Origin: Rhizodiscina lignyota
Lineage: Eukaryota > Ascomycota > Dothideomycetes > Aulographales > Rhizodiscinaceae
NCBI GenBank assembly: GCA_010015805.1
Contig: ML978133.1
Span: forward strand, 682,001-746,000
Direction of reading: 5' to 3'
DNA length: 64,000 bases
Position 1 is the stretch's first letter, and every line of letters starts with the position of its first letter. Positions 34,186 through 46,087 of this stretch are shown in pieces. Below the pieces are notes generated by a model. That model was given only the letters and a program-made list of their open reading frames with translations, was not told where the DNA came from and made no database searches. A program made the position numbers and the translations under genes.

Positions 34186-37100
34186 CTATTCAACTCCAGG
34201 CGCACTCATTACGCCCCTCCCAAACCATTCACTGATTGTTCCAAACTTGTCTCTACTCCTTCCCAAAGCGTCCATGAACAGATCATGTCGATCCGCGCTC
34301 TCGTCCTGGGCCTTCCTGATCGCCTTGACGGTGGCGTTCTGCGGCGCACAAACTGGACACTCGACCGCACCATCACCCTCCCGTGTAATGTCCTCGCCAT
34401 TGCTCGCATTGAGACACCGCTGATGGAACGAGTGTTTGCACATGAAATGCACCGTCGGCAGGTCAAGGCTTTGGCCACACGCCGAGCATCGCGTGGCTTG
34501 AAAGACCGCCGGCTTGGTAATGAGGGTAGAGATCTCGGTGCGCTTGGCGTCCGTGTCGGTCCGGAAGGTTTGGATAAGGCGTCGATTGCTTGAGATCTCT
34601 TGTCTCTCGCGCTCGATGGAATTGCTCAGGTAGGACTTAATCAAGCCCATTGTCGCCACGCCGTTCGTACTCAAGGTTTGAATTACTTGGAGCGGCGCCA
34701 TGAGTCCATCCGCGTCAATTTTCTTCAAAACAGCATCGAGCTCGTCGCCTGCTTCTTCGAGAATCGCGGGGCTGGAAGTGAAGTAGGCCAGTGCTGCTGG
34801 ATACAACTGCGGTTCTTCAGGACCGTATTTTCGGAGTGCTTTGATGGCCCCTGCTGTATCCTTGGCTGCGGTGTACGACCTGAAGATATCAAATCGCAGT
34901 CCCTGTTGCTCGCGAACGAGCGTAGTCCCTGCCCGGAAGTTTTCAAGGGATGAAAGCAATAGCACATTTGACGTGTCTATCGGTATCTGCACAAAGGGAA
35001 TTAGCATTGCACGGTTGTCGGCAAAATGAGGACCCTCACCTTTTGACTACCAATCAGAGCTTTAGCCTTGTTCTCCCACTCTTCTCTGTCCTCGCCCTTC
35101 TTCTCGGTTGCTGTATGCAAATACATTTCAAAAAGAGTAGTGTACAGATCACGCTTGTCCTCTTCTTCAATGTCATCCGACTCGATGCAGGCTTCAAGGA
35201 ATTTGATGAAGTTCTCTGGGTGATCTACAAAGGCTGAGAATGCGGTTCTTGGTTTCGGTATCTCATATTCTGGGGGAGGCTCGTTGTTGGCAGTCTCAAT
35301 CACTTGGGCCTGGCTTAACGTCGTTTTCTGATCCCCTTCACTACCAGGCGTTACGACAGCGCTTGTGCTCATGTACGGCAGCGGAAGGAGGGCGGCAAGG
35401 TTTTGGACTGCCGTGGACGCTATGCCTCTTTCTTGCCCTTGCGTGTTCGGACTCTGGGTGATGACTATGGCATCCTTTTTAGGGCGATACTGTCCGGTGT
35501 AGTAATCGACGAATATTTGCGTAGTATCTGCTGAGCAATGCTCGAGCAATACCGTTGCGTATTTCATGAGATTGTGATATGCCTTTCCACGTTAGTTCTC
35601 ACTTGTGAGGATCGCAAATGTTTAGACTCACGTCGGATGGCCCTAACCGCCAAATGTACGCAAGTGCTTCGGCGTACTTCTTTGAGTCCTCAATCAAAAT
35701 GTCAACGACCAACTCATGCTCGTCGTGCTTCCTCGCGAGATATGCCGCCTGATCATAGTAGCTACCTTGACGGCACATTGATATTGCCGTATCAAGGTCA
35801 AATTTCAGGTCTCCAGGAGACTTGATGAATTCTTCAAGCTTTTGGACATCCTTCAGTTTTGCGTAGCAGTTGAGAAGTAGCGTGGTGTGATCTGATGTGG
35901 CTTTGTGATGATCGTGCAATTCTTCGAGGTAATCGATGAGATTGTGGATTCTTTGGGTGTCCAGGTACTTCCTTATTACTTGTGACGGTTCTGTATTATC
36001 GATTGCCCTCAAATACATCTGCATCGCAGTATCGTAGTCTTGCTTCTGGTACAGAAAATCGCCATATTTGCGATATATGACGTTCTGCTGGGCAATGTTC
36101 AATCCGCTCTTCTTCGCAATATCGATAGCAAGGATGTAGAGGTTTCTTTGGTACAGAGCCTCTAGCTTTTGATGCATAGTCTTCTCTCTGTACCGAAAGA
36201 GTTTGCCGTCGGTTGTCAACAGGAAGAGATCACCCCACTCTTGGAAGACCGCTTGAACGGGTGAGGACAAGGCCTCTTGATGAGCAATGTACTTTGGATC
36301 CGTACTCAGAAGCGTGAAATTAGATGTGCTGAATAGGTCATCGGCTTGGCCGTTGCCAAACGTGCGCATAGTACTGCCTCGACCGATCGCATTAGATTGC
36401 GGAGGCGACGCCACCGCGAGGTAGTTCTTGAATGTGGTGATTAACTTCTTTGGGATCTCATACGGAAAGACTGAGCGACCACCTCGAGAACCATAGTAGT
36501 AAACGGCATCATCTCGAGCAACGACGATGTCGGATGTACTCTTTTCTACGGTCATGCAGTGTACTGCACAACCTGTCTCTTCTATTGGTCTCGGGGGTTG
36601 TCCTTGTCCACGGCCGGAGATGACTAGGGTGAGAATCCGGCCTGTCGTTGCTATGTAGAGTGTCGTCTGATTTCCCTCGCTGAATTCTATGCCAGTGATT
36701 GGTTCTTCAGACTCAAAGACTGTTCGTTGTTTCGTCCCTCGGTCATGGATGAGATCGCCCCTGATGACTTTTACAGCGCCGTTCCCAAAACCCAGTGCAA
36801 TTTGAGATAAGCTATCAAGCGCGGCAAATGCTGTGATTGGAAACTGTTTCTTTCCCGTCTGGACGACTACGGAGCTTAGGCACTGCGGCATGCCGCTTTT
36901 CTTGTCGACCTTATCGAGCGCCCATACTCTGAGGACTGGCTCATTGGAGAGATCTTCTGCAACAGTCACAAGCATAGAGGTCCCTTGGACTTGCTTCATA
37001 TGCGCAATAGACGCGCCCTCATGAGCCTGGAATGATCGAACGACCTTGAATGCATTCGATAGGATCCGTACCACTCCTTCGGCGCTTCCAAGAAAGACAT

Positions 37101-37423
37101 TTTCAGAGCCCGATGCTACGCAGGTAATGCTTCCTTGCTAAAGGGGCATCAGATGAATTCAATATGATCCCTGAAGAGTCATACCTCAAATATCGATGAG
37201 CTCTCATCATCCGGAAGCTTGATCTGCGTAACATCGAAGAAGCGGAACGCTTTCCACTGCCTCACTGTTAGCGCTGGGTCTTTATTACCAACACTTCTGC
37301 GAAGCCATGGAGCTCTCAGAGAAGAACAGGTCGGGGAAATGGGTTTCTGCCATCGACCATGCAAAGTGCATGATGATAACAAGGACTGCAATGTCCATAT
37401 CTACTTACTGAGGTCAACGCCAT
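34186..37423 (-). CDS. VPS11: Vacuolar protein sorting protein VPS11 (HOPS/CORVET core)
   Basis: Exons on the minus strand: 37423-37409, 37256-37185, 37137-35632, 35582-35040 and 34986-34186, about 978 aa. It is a class C Vps core subunit shared by the CORVET and HOPS tethering complexes at endosomes and vacuoles. The start MALTS|WKAFRFFDVTQIKLP matches the family. It is followed by an N-terminal beta-propeller-like region (GSENVFLGSAEGVVRI, FQAHEGASIAHMKQV), an alpha-solenoid with clathrin-type repeats (YGDFLYQKQDYDTAMQMYL, LARKHDEHELVVDILIED) and a C-terminal RING-H2 finger (CSACG...MCKHSFHQRC...CPVC). The first coding exon is only 15 nt and its intron is 152 nt; the acceptor at 37257 is needed to avoid a stop. 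It is divergent from the YRA1-like gene over 629 bp. Confidence 0.95.
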
Positions 37424-38052
37424 CTCACCTAGCCATCTCTCCTGGACACAACGCACAAAAGATAGATAATCTGACTTTCAAGAGTAAGTGCAGCTACACA
37501 TTTCACGACACCATGGCACAGGCGATGTTGTTCAAGGTGCTCGTCAAGGTCGTGCTAGCGCGGGAACACATTTTGGGACTAGCGTGAAGCTCCACGTGAC
37601 GTTAGGCAGCGGCTACACATAGGGCTTAGCGCGTAACAGCGCCTCGCGCCTTCGCCCCCTTCAACTACTTGTTCTTTCTTTCCCTTCCCCTTCCTTCCTT
37701 CCTCCTTCAACATCAACAAGAAACCACGCACCCGTCACAACAACTTCTTGTTCTCTTCGAACGAGCCTCCTTCATCTACTCTCTTGCGACTTCGCGCTCG
37801 ACTCAGTCGCACCGCCTCTCTAATTTCACTTTTGAGGCCCAACACTTCACGCGCGCAGCCTCGCCGTCCACTGCCGCCGTAACGCGAACACAACCTCAGT
37901 TTGCATAACGAAACTCAGCCATCATCCTCCAAGCGCTCTCTTTTGCTCCGAGCATTTGAATTTCGCGACTTCACGGTCCCAAATCTCATTACACGCACTG
38001 TACAATCGCCTCAGAGCCACATTCACTCTTCACCGTCACCTCAACTCACAAA
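37424..38052. promoter_or_regulatory. Shared promoter region of VPS11 (-) and the YRA1-like gene (+)
   Basis: The two ATGs point away from each other across 629 bp. The right half is a long C/T- and CA-rich leader (from about 37650), typical of a 5' UTR of a strongly expressed fungal gene. No TATA box was recognised. Confidence 0.55.
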
Positions 38053-39989
38053 ATGTCTTCCTCCAAGCTTGACCAATCCCTTGATACCATCATGGGCGAA
38101 AGCCGCCAGTTCGTGCGCCGCAACAATCGCCGCGTGAGAGGCGGAGCCAAGGCTATCGCAACACCCGTTGGAGGTGTGCATAAGCCAACGAGGGCGGCAA
38201 AGGCCGCGGAGAAGGTCATGGCTCCCACTGGAGGTCCAAGGTCTGGCGAGGGCAAGATCCAAGTCAGCAATCTTGTAAGTCACGCTCAAAGCTCACCGTT
38301 AAAGACGTATCGCTTACTGTTCGTAGCCGATGGATGTGGAAGAGAACCAGATTAAGGTATGTTAAGTGCGAAGCCAGCACATGCCTGGATTCTCCTCGCT
38401 CCTCGCCGTTATTTTACGATCGACGTTCAGTATATTTTGGACTCTTGTTGGGATCGGTATACCTCTGCCCTTCGAACACCGAAGGACCATTACTTGGGCC
38501 GAGGTCGCGTCGTTGCTCTTGCTTGAGATCTTTTCTAGCGGCATGATGCAGAGCATAAGACGACCTACGACGCCTTCATCCTGTGTATGCGCCTTGAAGC
38601 TTGTTGAGCAATAGATACGCCTGGCAAGCGTGCTCCGAGTATGGGCTGCGGATGAACAAGTACAAAGCAGATGGTCGCACGAGCTACTTTAATTTCTGGA
38701 ATGTCTCTCTCCAGTCGGGTGCGAGATAACAGCAGCATATGAATCAGCGAGCGGAGCAGTGATGAAGCAGTTCAGTATTCAATCCTTTGGACCTTCAAAC
38801 GACGTACATCTCACCGCCACCGATTCCTTTTCACTGCCTGTCGGCTTATTGCAACGATCTGCGAATGGCAACGTAGCATCGGCTGCGGAGCATACCCGCC
38901 GTCCCTTTATCGACACGGTCACAAGTTCAACGAGGACATCTTCCATCGACCACTCCAGCAATGCAAGGCTTCAGAACCATGAGGGCACTCGGCAAATATG
39001 CTTGGGACCATGATGGCTGTGTATCCTACCCTCTACGCAGTTCTCAGGTTTGTGGGAGAGAGGAAGATTAAAGAATGTTACCAATCATCTTCACTCTTTA
39101 TTGTGGATAGAGATGGCTCATGATGTGGATGATTTTGGGGGAAACGCGTTGCTGGGCATCGGACCTATTGGATTTCAACTGGACTGGACCTGGATATACT
39201 AACTGACTGCTCCCTCGCTGACCATGTGCTGCTTGTCCGCTGGTAACGTGGCGTGGCGATCATTTTGGCGAGCCGATCCCGCCACTGAGTTCTCTCTACC
39301 GTGTTCGCGATCGATACCCGGCGCTGCTATTCTATATCCGCACGCACCATTTTTGAAGAAGCTAAACGTTTGCCCAAATAGGATTACTTCCATTCCACGA
39401 TTGGCCCAGTCAAGAAGGTTCTCCTCACCTACGGCCCCAACGGTAAGAGCCGTGGCGTGGCTACCGTCATCTTCCACAAGCATGACAGTGCTGTCAAGGC
39501 TGCCAAGGATCTCGATGGTCTCAAGGTCGACAAGCGCCCCATGAAGGTATGCAATATTCAGTTCTCGTCTTTGCGCACCACATTTCTGACAATGAAGTAG
39601 GTCGAGCTCCTCGTCGCCGCCAAGGAGGTCCCCAACCCAGTTCCTGCAAGGAGCCTCGGAGATCGCATCGAGTAAGTTTCCAGAGAGTGCCTTCAAATTT
39701 GATCCGCACTAATCTTATCTTCAGCAAGCCGAAGTCCGCTGCCAAGCCGAAGCCTGCAACCGTTACCAAGCCTACCGGTAAGGGCACTGGTGGTCGTCGT
39801 GGCCGTGGAGGTCGTGGCCGCAACGTTGGTCGCGGCAAGCCGAAGACTGCAGAGGAGCTCGACGCAGAGATGGTCGACTACTTCGGCACCGACGCCAATG
39901 GCACCAACGGCGACGCTGCGATGGGTACGAACGGTGGCGCTGTCCAGCCTGCTGGCAACGCCGATGCTGGCATGGACGAGATCATGTAA
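38053..39989 (+). CDS. YRA1: mRNA export adaptor of the YRA1/ALY(REF) family
   Basis: Exons 38053-38274, 38327-38356, 39382-39546, 39601-39671 and 39725-39989, about 250 aa. It couples mRNA to the TREX complex and the Mex67 export receptor in the nucleus. The N-terminus has the REF motif that binds the Sub2/UAP56 helicase (SSKLDQSLDTIM), then a basic variable region. One RRM runs over about residues 69-145 (IQVSNLPMDVEENQIK|DYF, then GKSRGVATVIF as RNP1-like). An RGG box (GGRRGRGGRGRNVGRG) follows, and a conserved end motif (KTAEELDAEMVDYF) recurs in the family. Intron lengths are 52, 1,025, 54 and 53 nt. The long one splits the RRM, yet the residues either side join without a gap. Read-through of that intron would stop two codons later. 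Confidence 0.93.
38357..39381 (+). other. 1,025-nt intron within the YRA1-like gene
   Basis: Donor GTATGT at 38357, acceptor AAATAG at 39376-39381. A perfect TACTAAC branch word lies at 39199-39205, 176 nt before the acceptor, and a closer GCTAAAC at 39361-39367. No coding continuation, snoRNA box pair or repeat could be made out inside with confidence. Confidence 0.85.
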
Positions 39990-41609
39990 ACGGCCTATCG
40001 TCGCCGTCTGCACAGTCCAAGCTTATCAGGATGAGTTTGCGATAGGAGTTGAAATTGCCCGGGTCTGCGGGAGGATTCCACTTTGTATTAAGAGATTTCG
40101 ATGGGATCACTTGATTTCATGCATGCTTCTGTTTCGGTTCACAGGAAAGGCGTAAGGGGAATGCACAGCCAATACGTGGGAAGTAAGGGGATTCTGCATC
40201 GAAGGGATCAAACATCATGTCGACAGGCACACAAGCTATCTCGAAATGACAATCAAGTACCAATACCATGATGTCCACTTTTGATTGGTACCATTCCTCT
40301 CCTGGAAATCCCCTAGCCCCGTCGCGTCGGATGCGAGCCGCAGCGGCATGTGGCGTTTGTGCGGAAGCTGCCCTCTCGAAAACACCACTCCGCCGATCAC
40401 CCCATCGCTGTGTTCGAGATTTAACGCAAATTGTGGGGTTGAATAGGAATGATAGATAGCTCCGGCCAATACCCACCTATCATGTTCATGCGGAGGACGG
40501 GGAAGTGCTGGAAACACTTTCACAGCAGCTCTGATTCTTAGTACGTTCTCACAATGAAGGCCAGGTTACAGCTCCATCGATAGGCTACTGCAGGCCGCGG
40601 CTAACATCGGCGGAGCGTTGACTTAGTCGCTTTCAGCAAGAGAGCTCCTATAGCACGTGGCTTTTTCTAGTTACTGATCATGCACTTAAAGTAGCTGCCT
40701 TTCGGCCGTTCGACATGAGACTTCGGGGGGATGTTGAGGAACTGCTTTGTAAAGGAGGAAAGCGACAACACGATATCTCCCGAAGGAGTCACCAAATATT
40801 CCCTTGCACAGCATGGATTCTGTTCAATATGCGACGTTCCTCATCCCCGCAAAATGTCAGAATGTCACTGCGGCTTACTCTCCGCACAAGTACTGCATTT
40901 GCTGTTTCTGCTGCTATGCACGGTAGATGGATGAGGTGGATTCCAGCTTTCAGCTGGAACATTCCGATGAGCTTGACTTCTTTTTACTCTCATTATATCA
41001 GCAGTGAGATAGCTGAGGGCGTCAGCTTTGCCAGCCTCGACCGTTTCGGAAACAGGAAACGGAAATGCTTTCGTGCAGGAGGGTTCGATTCCAGAGGTCC
41101 CCTTCGCGCGGAATACTGCCGAGCTGGTATCGCGAAGACCCCGTAAACAGCTCGAGCTCGACCGTCTTGGCGGCGAGTGTAGAGAGGTTTTGGAGATAGG
41201 GACGCACAAGTAGCTCCTGATGCGCCCCTCCATGCCCGCAATGAGCGGGGTAACCTCATCGATGGAGCTTCATGACGCTACAAGATCCATACCACCGAGG
41301 ATGGTGCACCAACCAAAGGAGCGCGCGGTGCTGCCCCCATTCGCCACGGTTGGGGTTTCGGCGGAGGTAGAGAGGTTGGAGCTATTCGAATCTAAGCGCT
41401 GGTGTTCTCGACTTGACGCAATGCAGCGCGGAGCGCTGGAGAATTTTCATCTTCAGGCAGTATAAAGCGTCAAGCCTTGCCCCGCTCGGTAGCTGACGTC
41501 GACTTTATCCCTCTTCACATAATTGTCAGCTGCGACTACCACTCCCTTATTTCAATTCATTGATACCCACCCACATAACCTGATCACATTCCACACCACT
41601 CTGCAAAAA
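39990..41609. other. Intergenic between the YRA1-like and ALDH genes
   Basis: About 1.6 kb. It holds a doubtful small two-exon gene candidate at 40731-41007 (listed separately) and the ALDH promoter and leader with CA/CT-rich sequence just before 41610. Otherwise nothing was recognised. Confidence 0.45.
40731..41007 (+). CDS. Doubtful small gene candidate
   Basis: An ATG at 40731 opens 53 codons up to a GTACTG donor at 40890; joining to 40927-41007 (acceptor GGTAG) gives 79 aa. The peptide contains CSICDVPHPRK and CHCGLL, two close Cys pairs, and an acidic amphipathic end (LEHSDELDFFLLSLYQQ). The 37-nt intron is shorter than any other in the window and no family is recognised. It may be a chance frame. 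Confidence 0.2.
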
Positions 41610-43316
41610 ATGACGTCCATAAAGCTCAAGACGCCCACGACTGGCGAGTTTGAGCTCCCAACCGGACTGTAAGTGTTTTTAAGCTTATCGAACTGGTGCG
41701 GTCCTCAGCACTTTAAATTGTGGCGCTCCCGTCGCAAGTGTCGTGTCATATTTTAATCCCGTGGCTTCACGGCCATTCCAACGCGAGATCCGGGCAACTA
41801 TCTGCGCAATTACTAACATCTTTGTCATACAGCTTCATCAACAACGAGTTCCAAAAAGGCGTCGACGGCAAGACATTCGAGGTCATCAACCCCACAGATG
41901 AGAGCGTCATTTGCTCCGTCCACGAGGCCACTGAGAAGGATGTCGATCTCGCAGTCAAGGCCGCCAGGCAAGCCTTCGAGGGCTCATGGCGGAAGGAGTC
42001 ACCCGAGAACCGTGGCAAGCTGTTGAACAAGCTAGCCGTTCTGTTCGAAGAGAACATCGACACTCTCGCCGCGATCGAGTCGCTCGACAACGGCAAGGCC
42101 ATCACCATGGCCAAGGGTGATGTCGGCATGTGCGCCAGCACACTCCGATACTACGGCGGCTGGGCAGACAAGATTGAGGGCAAGGTCGTCGACACTACTC
42201 CCGATACCTTCAACTACATCAAGAAGGAGCCAATTGGTGTCTGCGGTCAGATCATTCCCTGGAACTTCCCACTGCTCATGTGGGCGTGGAAGATTGGCCC
42301 TGCCATCGCCTGTGGTAACTGTGTCGTCCTGAAGACTGCTGAACAGACTCCCCTCTCCGCCCTGTACGCCGCCAAGCTCGTCAAGGAGGCTGGTTTCCCA
42401 CCAGGTGTCGTCAACATCATCTCTGGCTTCGGCAAGGTCGCCGGTGCCGCCATCTCCTCGCACATGGATATCGACAAGGTCGCTTTCACCGGCTCCACCG
42501 TCGTTGGCAGGCAAATCATGAAGGCGGCGGCCGGCTCGAACCTGAAGAAGGTCACCCTCGAGCTGGGCGGCAAGTCCCCCAACATCGTCTTTGAGGACGC
42601 AGACATCGACAACGCTATCTCCTGGGTCAACTTCGGCATCTTCTTCAACCACGGCCAATGCTGCTGCGCTGGTAGCAGAATCTACGTTCAGGAGAGCATC
42701 TACGACAAGTTCGTCCAGCGCTTCAAGGAGCGAGCACAGCAGAACAAGGTCGGCGACCCATTCAAGCAGGACACTTTCCAGGGCCCGCAGGTCTCCCAGA
42801 TACAATTCGACCGCATCATGAGGTAAGACTCTCTTCACCCAAAACAGAAGTAAGATTTCTGACGAGTCATCCAGCTACATCGAGCATGGCAAGCAAGAGG
42901 GCGCACAGGTCGAGATTGGCGGCAACCGCATCGGCGACAAGGGCTTTTTCATTGAGCCCACCATCTTCAGCAACGTCAGCGAGGACATGAAGATCATGCA
43001 GGAGGAGATCTTCGGCCCCGTCTGCTCCATCAGCAAGTTCAAGACCAAGGAGGATGCCATCGCCCTCGGCAATGGCACCACCTACGGCCTCGCCGCCGCC
43101 GTGCACACCTCAAACCTCAACACCGCTATCGAGGTCTCCAACGCCCTCCGCGCTGGTACCGTCTGGGTCAACACATACAACACGCTGCACCACCAGCTGC
43201 CGTTTGGCGGATACAAGGAGAGCGGTATTGGCCGTGAGCTCGGCGAGGCGGCGCTGGATAACTACACGCAGACGAAGACGGTCAACATCCGGTTGGGCGA
43301 TGCGCTGTTCGGTTAA
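41610..43316 (+). CDS. NAD(P)-dependent aldehyde dehydrogenase (fungal cytosolic ALDH type)
   Basis: Exons 41610-41668, 41833-42822 and 42875-43316, 496 aa, the usual length. It oxidises aldehydes such as acetaldehyde to carboxylic acids, in the cytosol (no targeting signal seen). The motifs are all present: [20 protein letters not shown] (cofactor loop), [12 protein letters not shown] (Rossmann turn), the general-base Glu in [14 protein letters not shown], the active-site Cys in [20 protein letters not shown] and [16 protein letters not shown]. It closely resembles the mould allergens Cla h 10 and Alt a 10 as I remember them, and A. nidulans aldA. Intron 1 is 164 nt and intron 2 52 nt. The A-rich CAAAAAATG start suits high expression. 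It converges on the esterase gene. Confidence 0.95.
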
Positions 43317-44254
43317 GCGACGAGGTTCATGAAGAAAATGAAATTGGAATTAACGAAAAAAGGATGATGTATAACACGCGGTCTAACAGCATTTGGAACT
43401 TCTGGGATGTATATATCGATGCTTCTGATTAGTGAAGACAATGAAAAAGAGCTGCGCGTGAACCGAGAACTTCTAGTGCCACTTCTTCCGTCGTGCTTGC
43501 TGAAATCCATTGACATGTACGGCTGCTCTCTTTCCATGTTGCTCGTATGATGGGCTGAGATTCTGTAGCACCCGGCACTGTTACGAAGGTTAACCAACTC
43601 ACTCCGCTTACCTCCTTCGATCGAGTCCATCCTGTCTATAGAGGTTAGCTAAGTTATCCGATTCACCTTCTTTGGACAGGCCGGGACTACCTGCGGAGGT
43701 TGGGCAATCTGCTCAATATACGTTCGCTGAGAGAGCTCACACTATACGCAGAGCTTCCCTAACTTATTGGTTTTATCTTCTTCTACTGATGTCGCCCTAC
43801 CTGCGGATATTGGCTAAGCCATCAACTTAACTGCCCTCAAAAGAGCTTGCACTGCCTGTAGAGGTCAGGTAAGTCGTTTGCCATATCTTCCTCAAGAGGG
43901 CTCATGTTAGCTACAGAAGCTGGCCACGTTAGTTCCCCCGGCTTCGTCGAGCGATGTCGTATTATGTACGGACGACCCAGTCACCCAAGATCTATAGTAG
44001 ACGGCAGAGAGCTCTGAGCGCCTGTCGATTTTCTCCATGTGGTCCGTGGATTCGATCGAACTGGGAATCGTGGAGCGAAAAGGACACACTTCCTGTGGAG
44101 CGGCGGTATATATACACGGCAAAGGCGCTAGCCAACGCCCTCCGGTCTCGCTTTGGGTTGTCAAAGCACATAAAACGGCAAAAGCTGGTGTCAATTAAAT
44201 CAATACACAAATGGTATGGTCATCAATCATTCGTTCATTTCATCGTGAGCCACG
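43317..44254. other. Intergenic between converging genes, with a 55-bp repeat array
   Basis: Spacer between the 3' ends of the ALDH gene (+) and the carboxylesterase gene (-). Its main content is the tandem array at 43575-43940. Confidence 0.6.
43575..43940. repeat. Degenerate 55-bp minisatellite, about 6-7 units
   Basis: The anchor word CTGYRGAGG recurs in diverged form at about 43581, 43636, 43691, 43745, 43801, 43856 and 43911, that is every 54-56 bp. After each anchor comes a GTTGGCTAAGT-like word, and before it a GAGAGCTC-like word. The units are strongly diverged, so the array is old. The period is not a multiple of three and the units contain stops, so it is non-coding. Confidence 0.7.
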
Positions 44255-46087
44255 CTAATTCCTAACAACATAGCTCTGGCTGTGCCAAAAGTCGCACAGT
44301 GGACTAGCATCCATATCCGGAATCGCCCCTATCATCGTATAATTGACGTCCATGATCGTGAACGAGTCGGACTGATTGTTGATATAAGTCGGCCACAGAG
44401 GCTTTGGCGTGCCGATATAGCTCACGGCATTCGGATCCAGGTGCGTCGTGAAGGAGATGTAGTAGTCCTTCATGATGTTCGCTAATGTGCCGTTTTGACT
44501 GGGCTTTCCGCCTTGTCCGGGGAGATCTGCGAGACGGGAATTAGCGATCAAGGGCATAACCATAGAGGAAGAAGGCACATACCGCCAAAGGAGGTGTTGA
44601 AGAGAAAGTCCTTGTCCGCACCATGCAGCTGCGTCCCGGCGTCGAAAATCATCTTCCACACTGGCACGTAATCCGACGCCGCGGTCGCCATGTAATATGT
44701 CGGGCAGTCAATGATGTAGTCGCCAAAGATACCAGCGCTCTGGAAAAAGCTAGAGTTGTAGTTAGAGGCGGGATAGAGCTCGAACAGGCGTTTGAAGAAA
44801 GATGGGGTGGCGGTGGGGAAGAGCGATTCGAAGCCTGTCACTACGTCTTGCATGGTGGAAATGTTCTTGTCGCGGTAGTTGAAGCCTTCGTAGCCGTCGT
44901 GGTTGGTCATTAGGGGCACCTGTCTCTCGTCAGCGCATGAGATCAGAGATTACTCTTGCGTTCTACTAGCCTTGCTGAAATGTCCTCGCTTGAAGTCGTT
45001 TGATGGTAGATCTTGTATGATAACGCCGTCCACATAAGGACCATAGTAGAAGTCTCCCCATCCGTAGTGGCCTGCAGCGTACCCTGCTGTCAAGCTATTC
45101 TCCTGAGCCTGTGCAAGATCATCCTCTGAGAGACCTCGCAAACAGGTTATATTGGTGCAGCCAGCCGCGTCCAGTAAGTCACGGTATTGTATCTCCACAA
45201 TATCGTCATCATGCAATGACTGCCACCATGGGTACTCTAGATCAGAAGTTAGCCACGCCCACCTGCCAGACAGTCACCGCAGCTTACCAGCGATTGCAGC
45301 CCTAAACGGCGGATTCTGTACACCTCCGTACATTGTCAAATGTAGTGACACGGAGCTGCCTCCCGCAGAGCCTCCAATGATCGTGACTTGGTCGGGATCT
45401 CCTCCGAAGGCAGAAATGTGCCTCTGAATCCATTCCAGCGCTAGTCGCTGGTCCAGAAGGCCAGCATTAGCCGCTCCGTGACGCTTGACCTCCGCGCCTC
45501 CGAGGAACCCATATGCACTCAAGCGGTATTGCATTGTCACGTATATCATGTTGCCTTCAGATGCATTGACGAGCGCGTACCCAGGATAGAACTCAGAGTT
45601 CCCCTGCGCGTACCCGCCGCCGTGTATCTGCACCATTACGGGCAATTTCGAGGACTTTGGATTGGCGGGCGCCTGTACGTCGAGCAGCAGGCAGTCTTCT
45701 TTGCCAATTGGGAGAACGGTGGTATTTGTCAACCGCCATCCCGGGAAGCCGTGTACGCAGATGACACCCTGAGAAGTCGCGTCTACCATCTGTCCCCGAG
45801 AATATGTGCCGCTCTGTTCGACAGCCCGAGGAGCCGCGAAGCGCAGGTCTCCCACTGGCGCCGCCGCATATTTCAGTCCAAACCAGGTAGTCACTCTGAA
45901 TGGAGTTAGCAGATCGCTTCAGACACCCGTCACCCAGGCACGCGCACCCAATGGACGAGTTCAACGCGCCCTTAAAGCGCGCATATCCCAGATCTACCAC
46001 CAGATCACTGCCATAGGGAGCAACAGACGCGCTCAGCGCCAAGACAGAGTGGAAGATGGCGATGCTGCTGAAGAGAAACGCCCACAT
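44255..46087 (-). CDS. Secreted type-B carboxylesterase/lipase
   Basis: Exons on the minus strand: 46087-45948, 45895-45288, 45236-44971, 44919-44583 and 44526-44255, 540 aa, alpha/beta-hydrolase. The start MWAFLFSSIAIFHSVLALSA is a signal peptide. Family motifs follow: YARFKG, WFGLKYAAAPVGDLRFAAP, EDCLLLDV, the oxyanion loop IHGGGY, the nucleophile elbow TIIGGSAGGSS, an acidic NHDGYEGFNYR and the His region QLHGADKDFLF. Several N-x-S/T sites fit secretion. The natural ester substrate is unknown. Intron 3 has a GC donor (AAG|GCTAGT) with a normal AG; it is the only join that gives the family sequence FSKVPLMTNHDGYEG. Intron 1 has a weak GTGCGC donor. An upstream in-frame ATG (46237) is disfavoured because a TATAAAT lies between. 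Confidence 0.88.

Noticed and set aside
38760-38850. Possible C/D snoRNA in the long YRA1-like intron (TGATGA box)
   Set aside because: A TGATGA word is present but no D box with pairing ends lies at the right distance.
41083-41094. tRNA B-box-like word GGTTCGATTCC
   Set aside because: The flanks do not form a T-stem and no A-box or acceptor stem pairs at the right distance.
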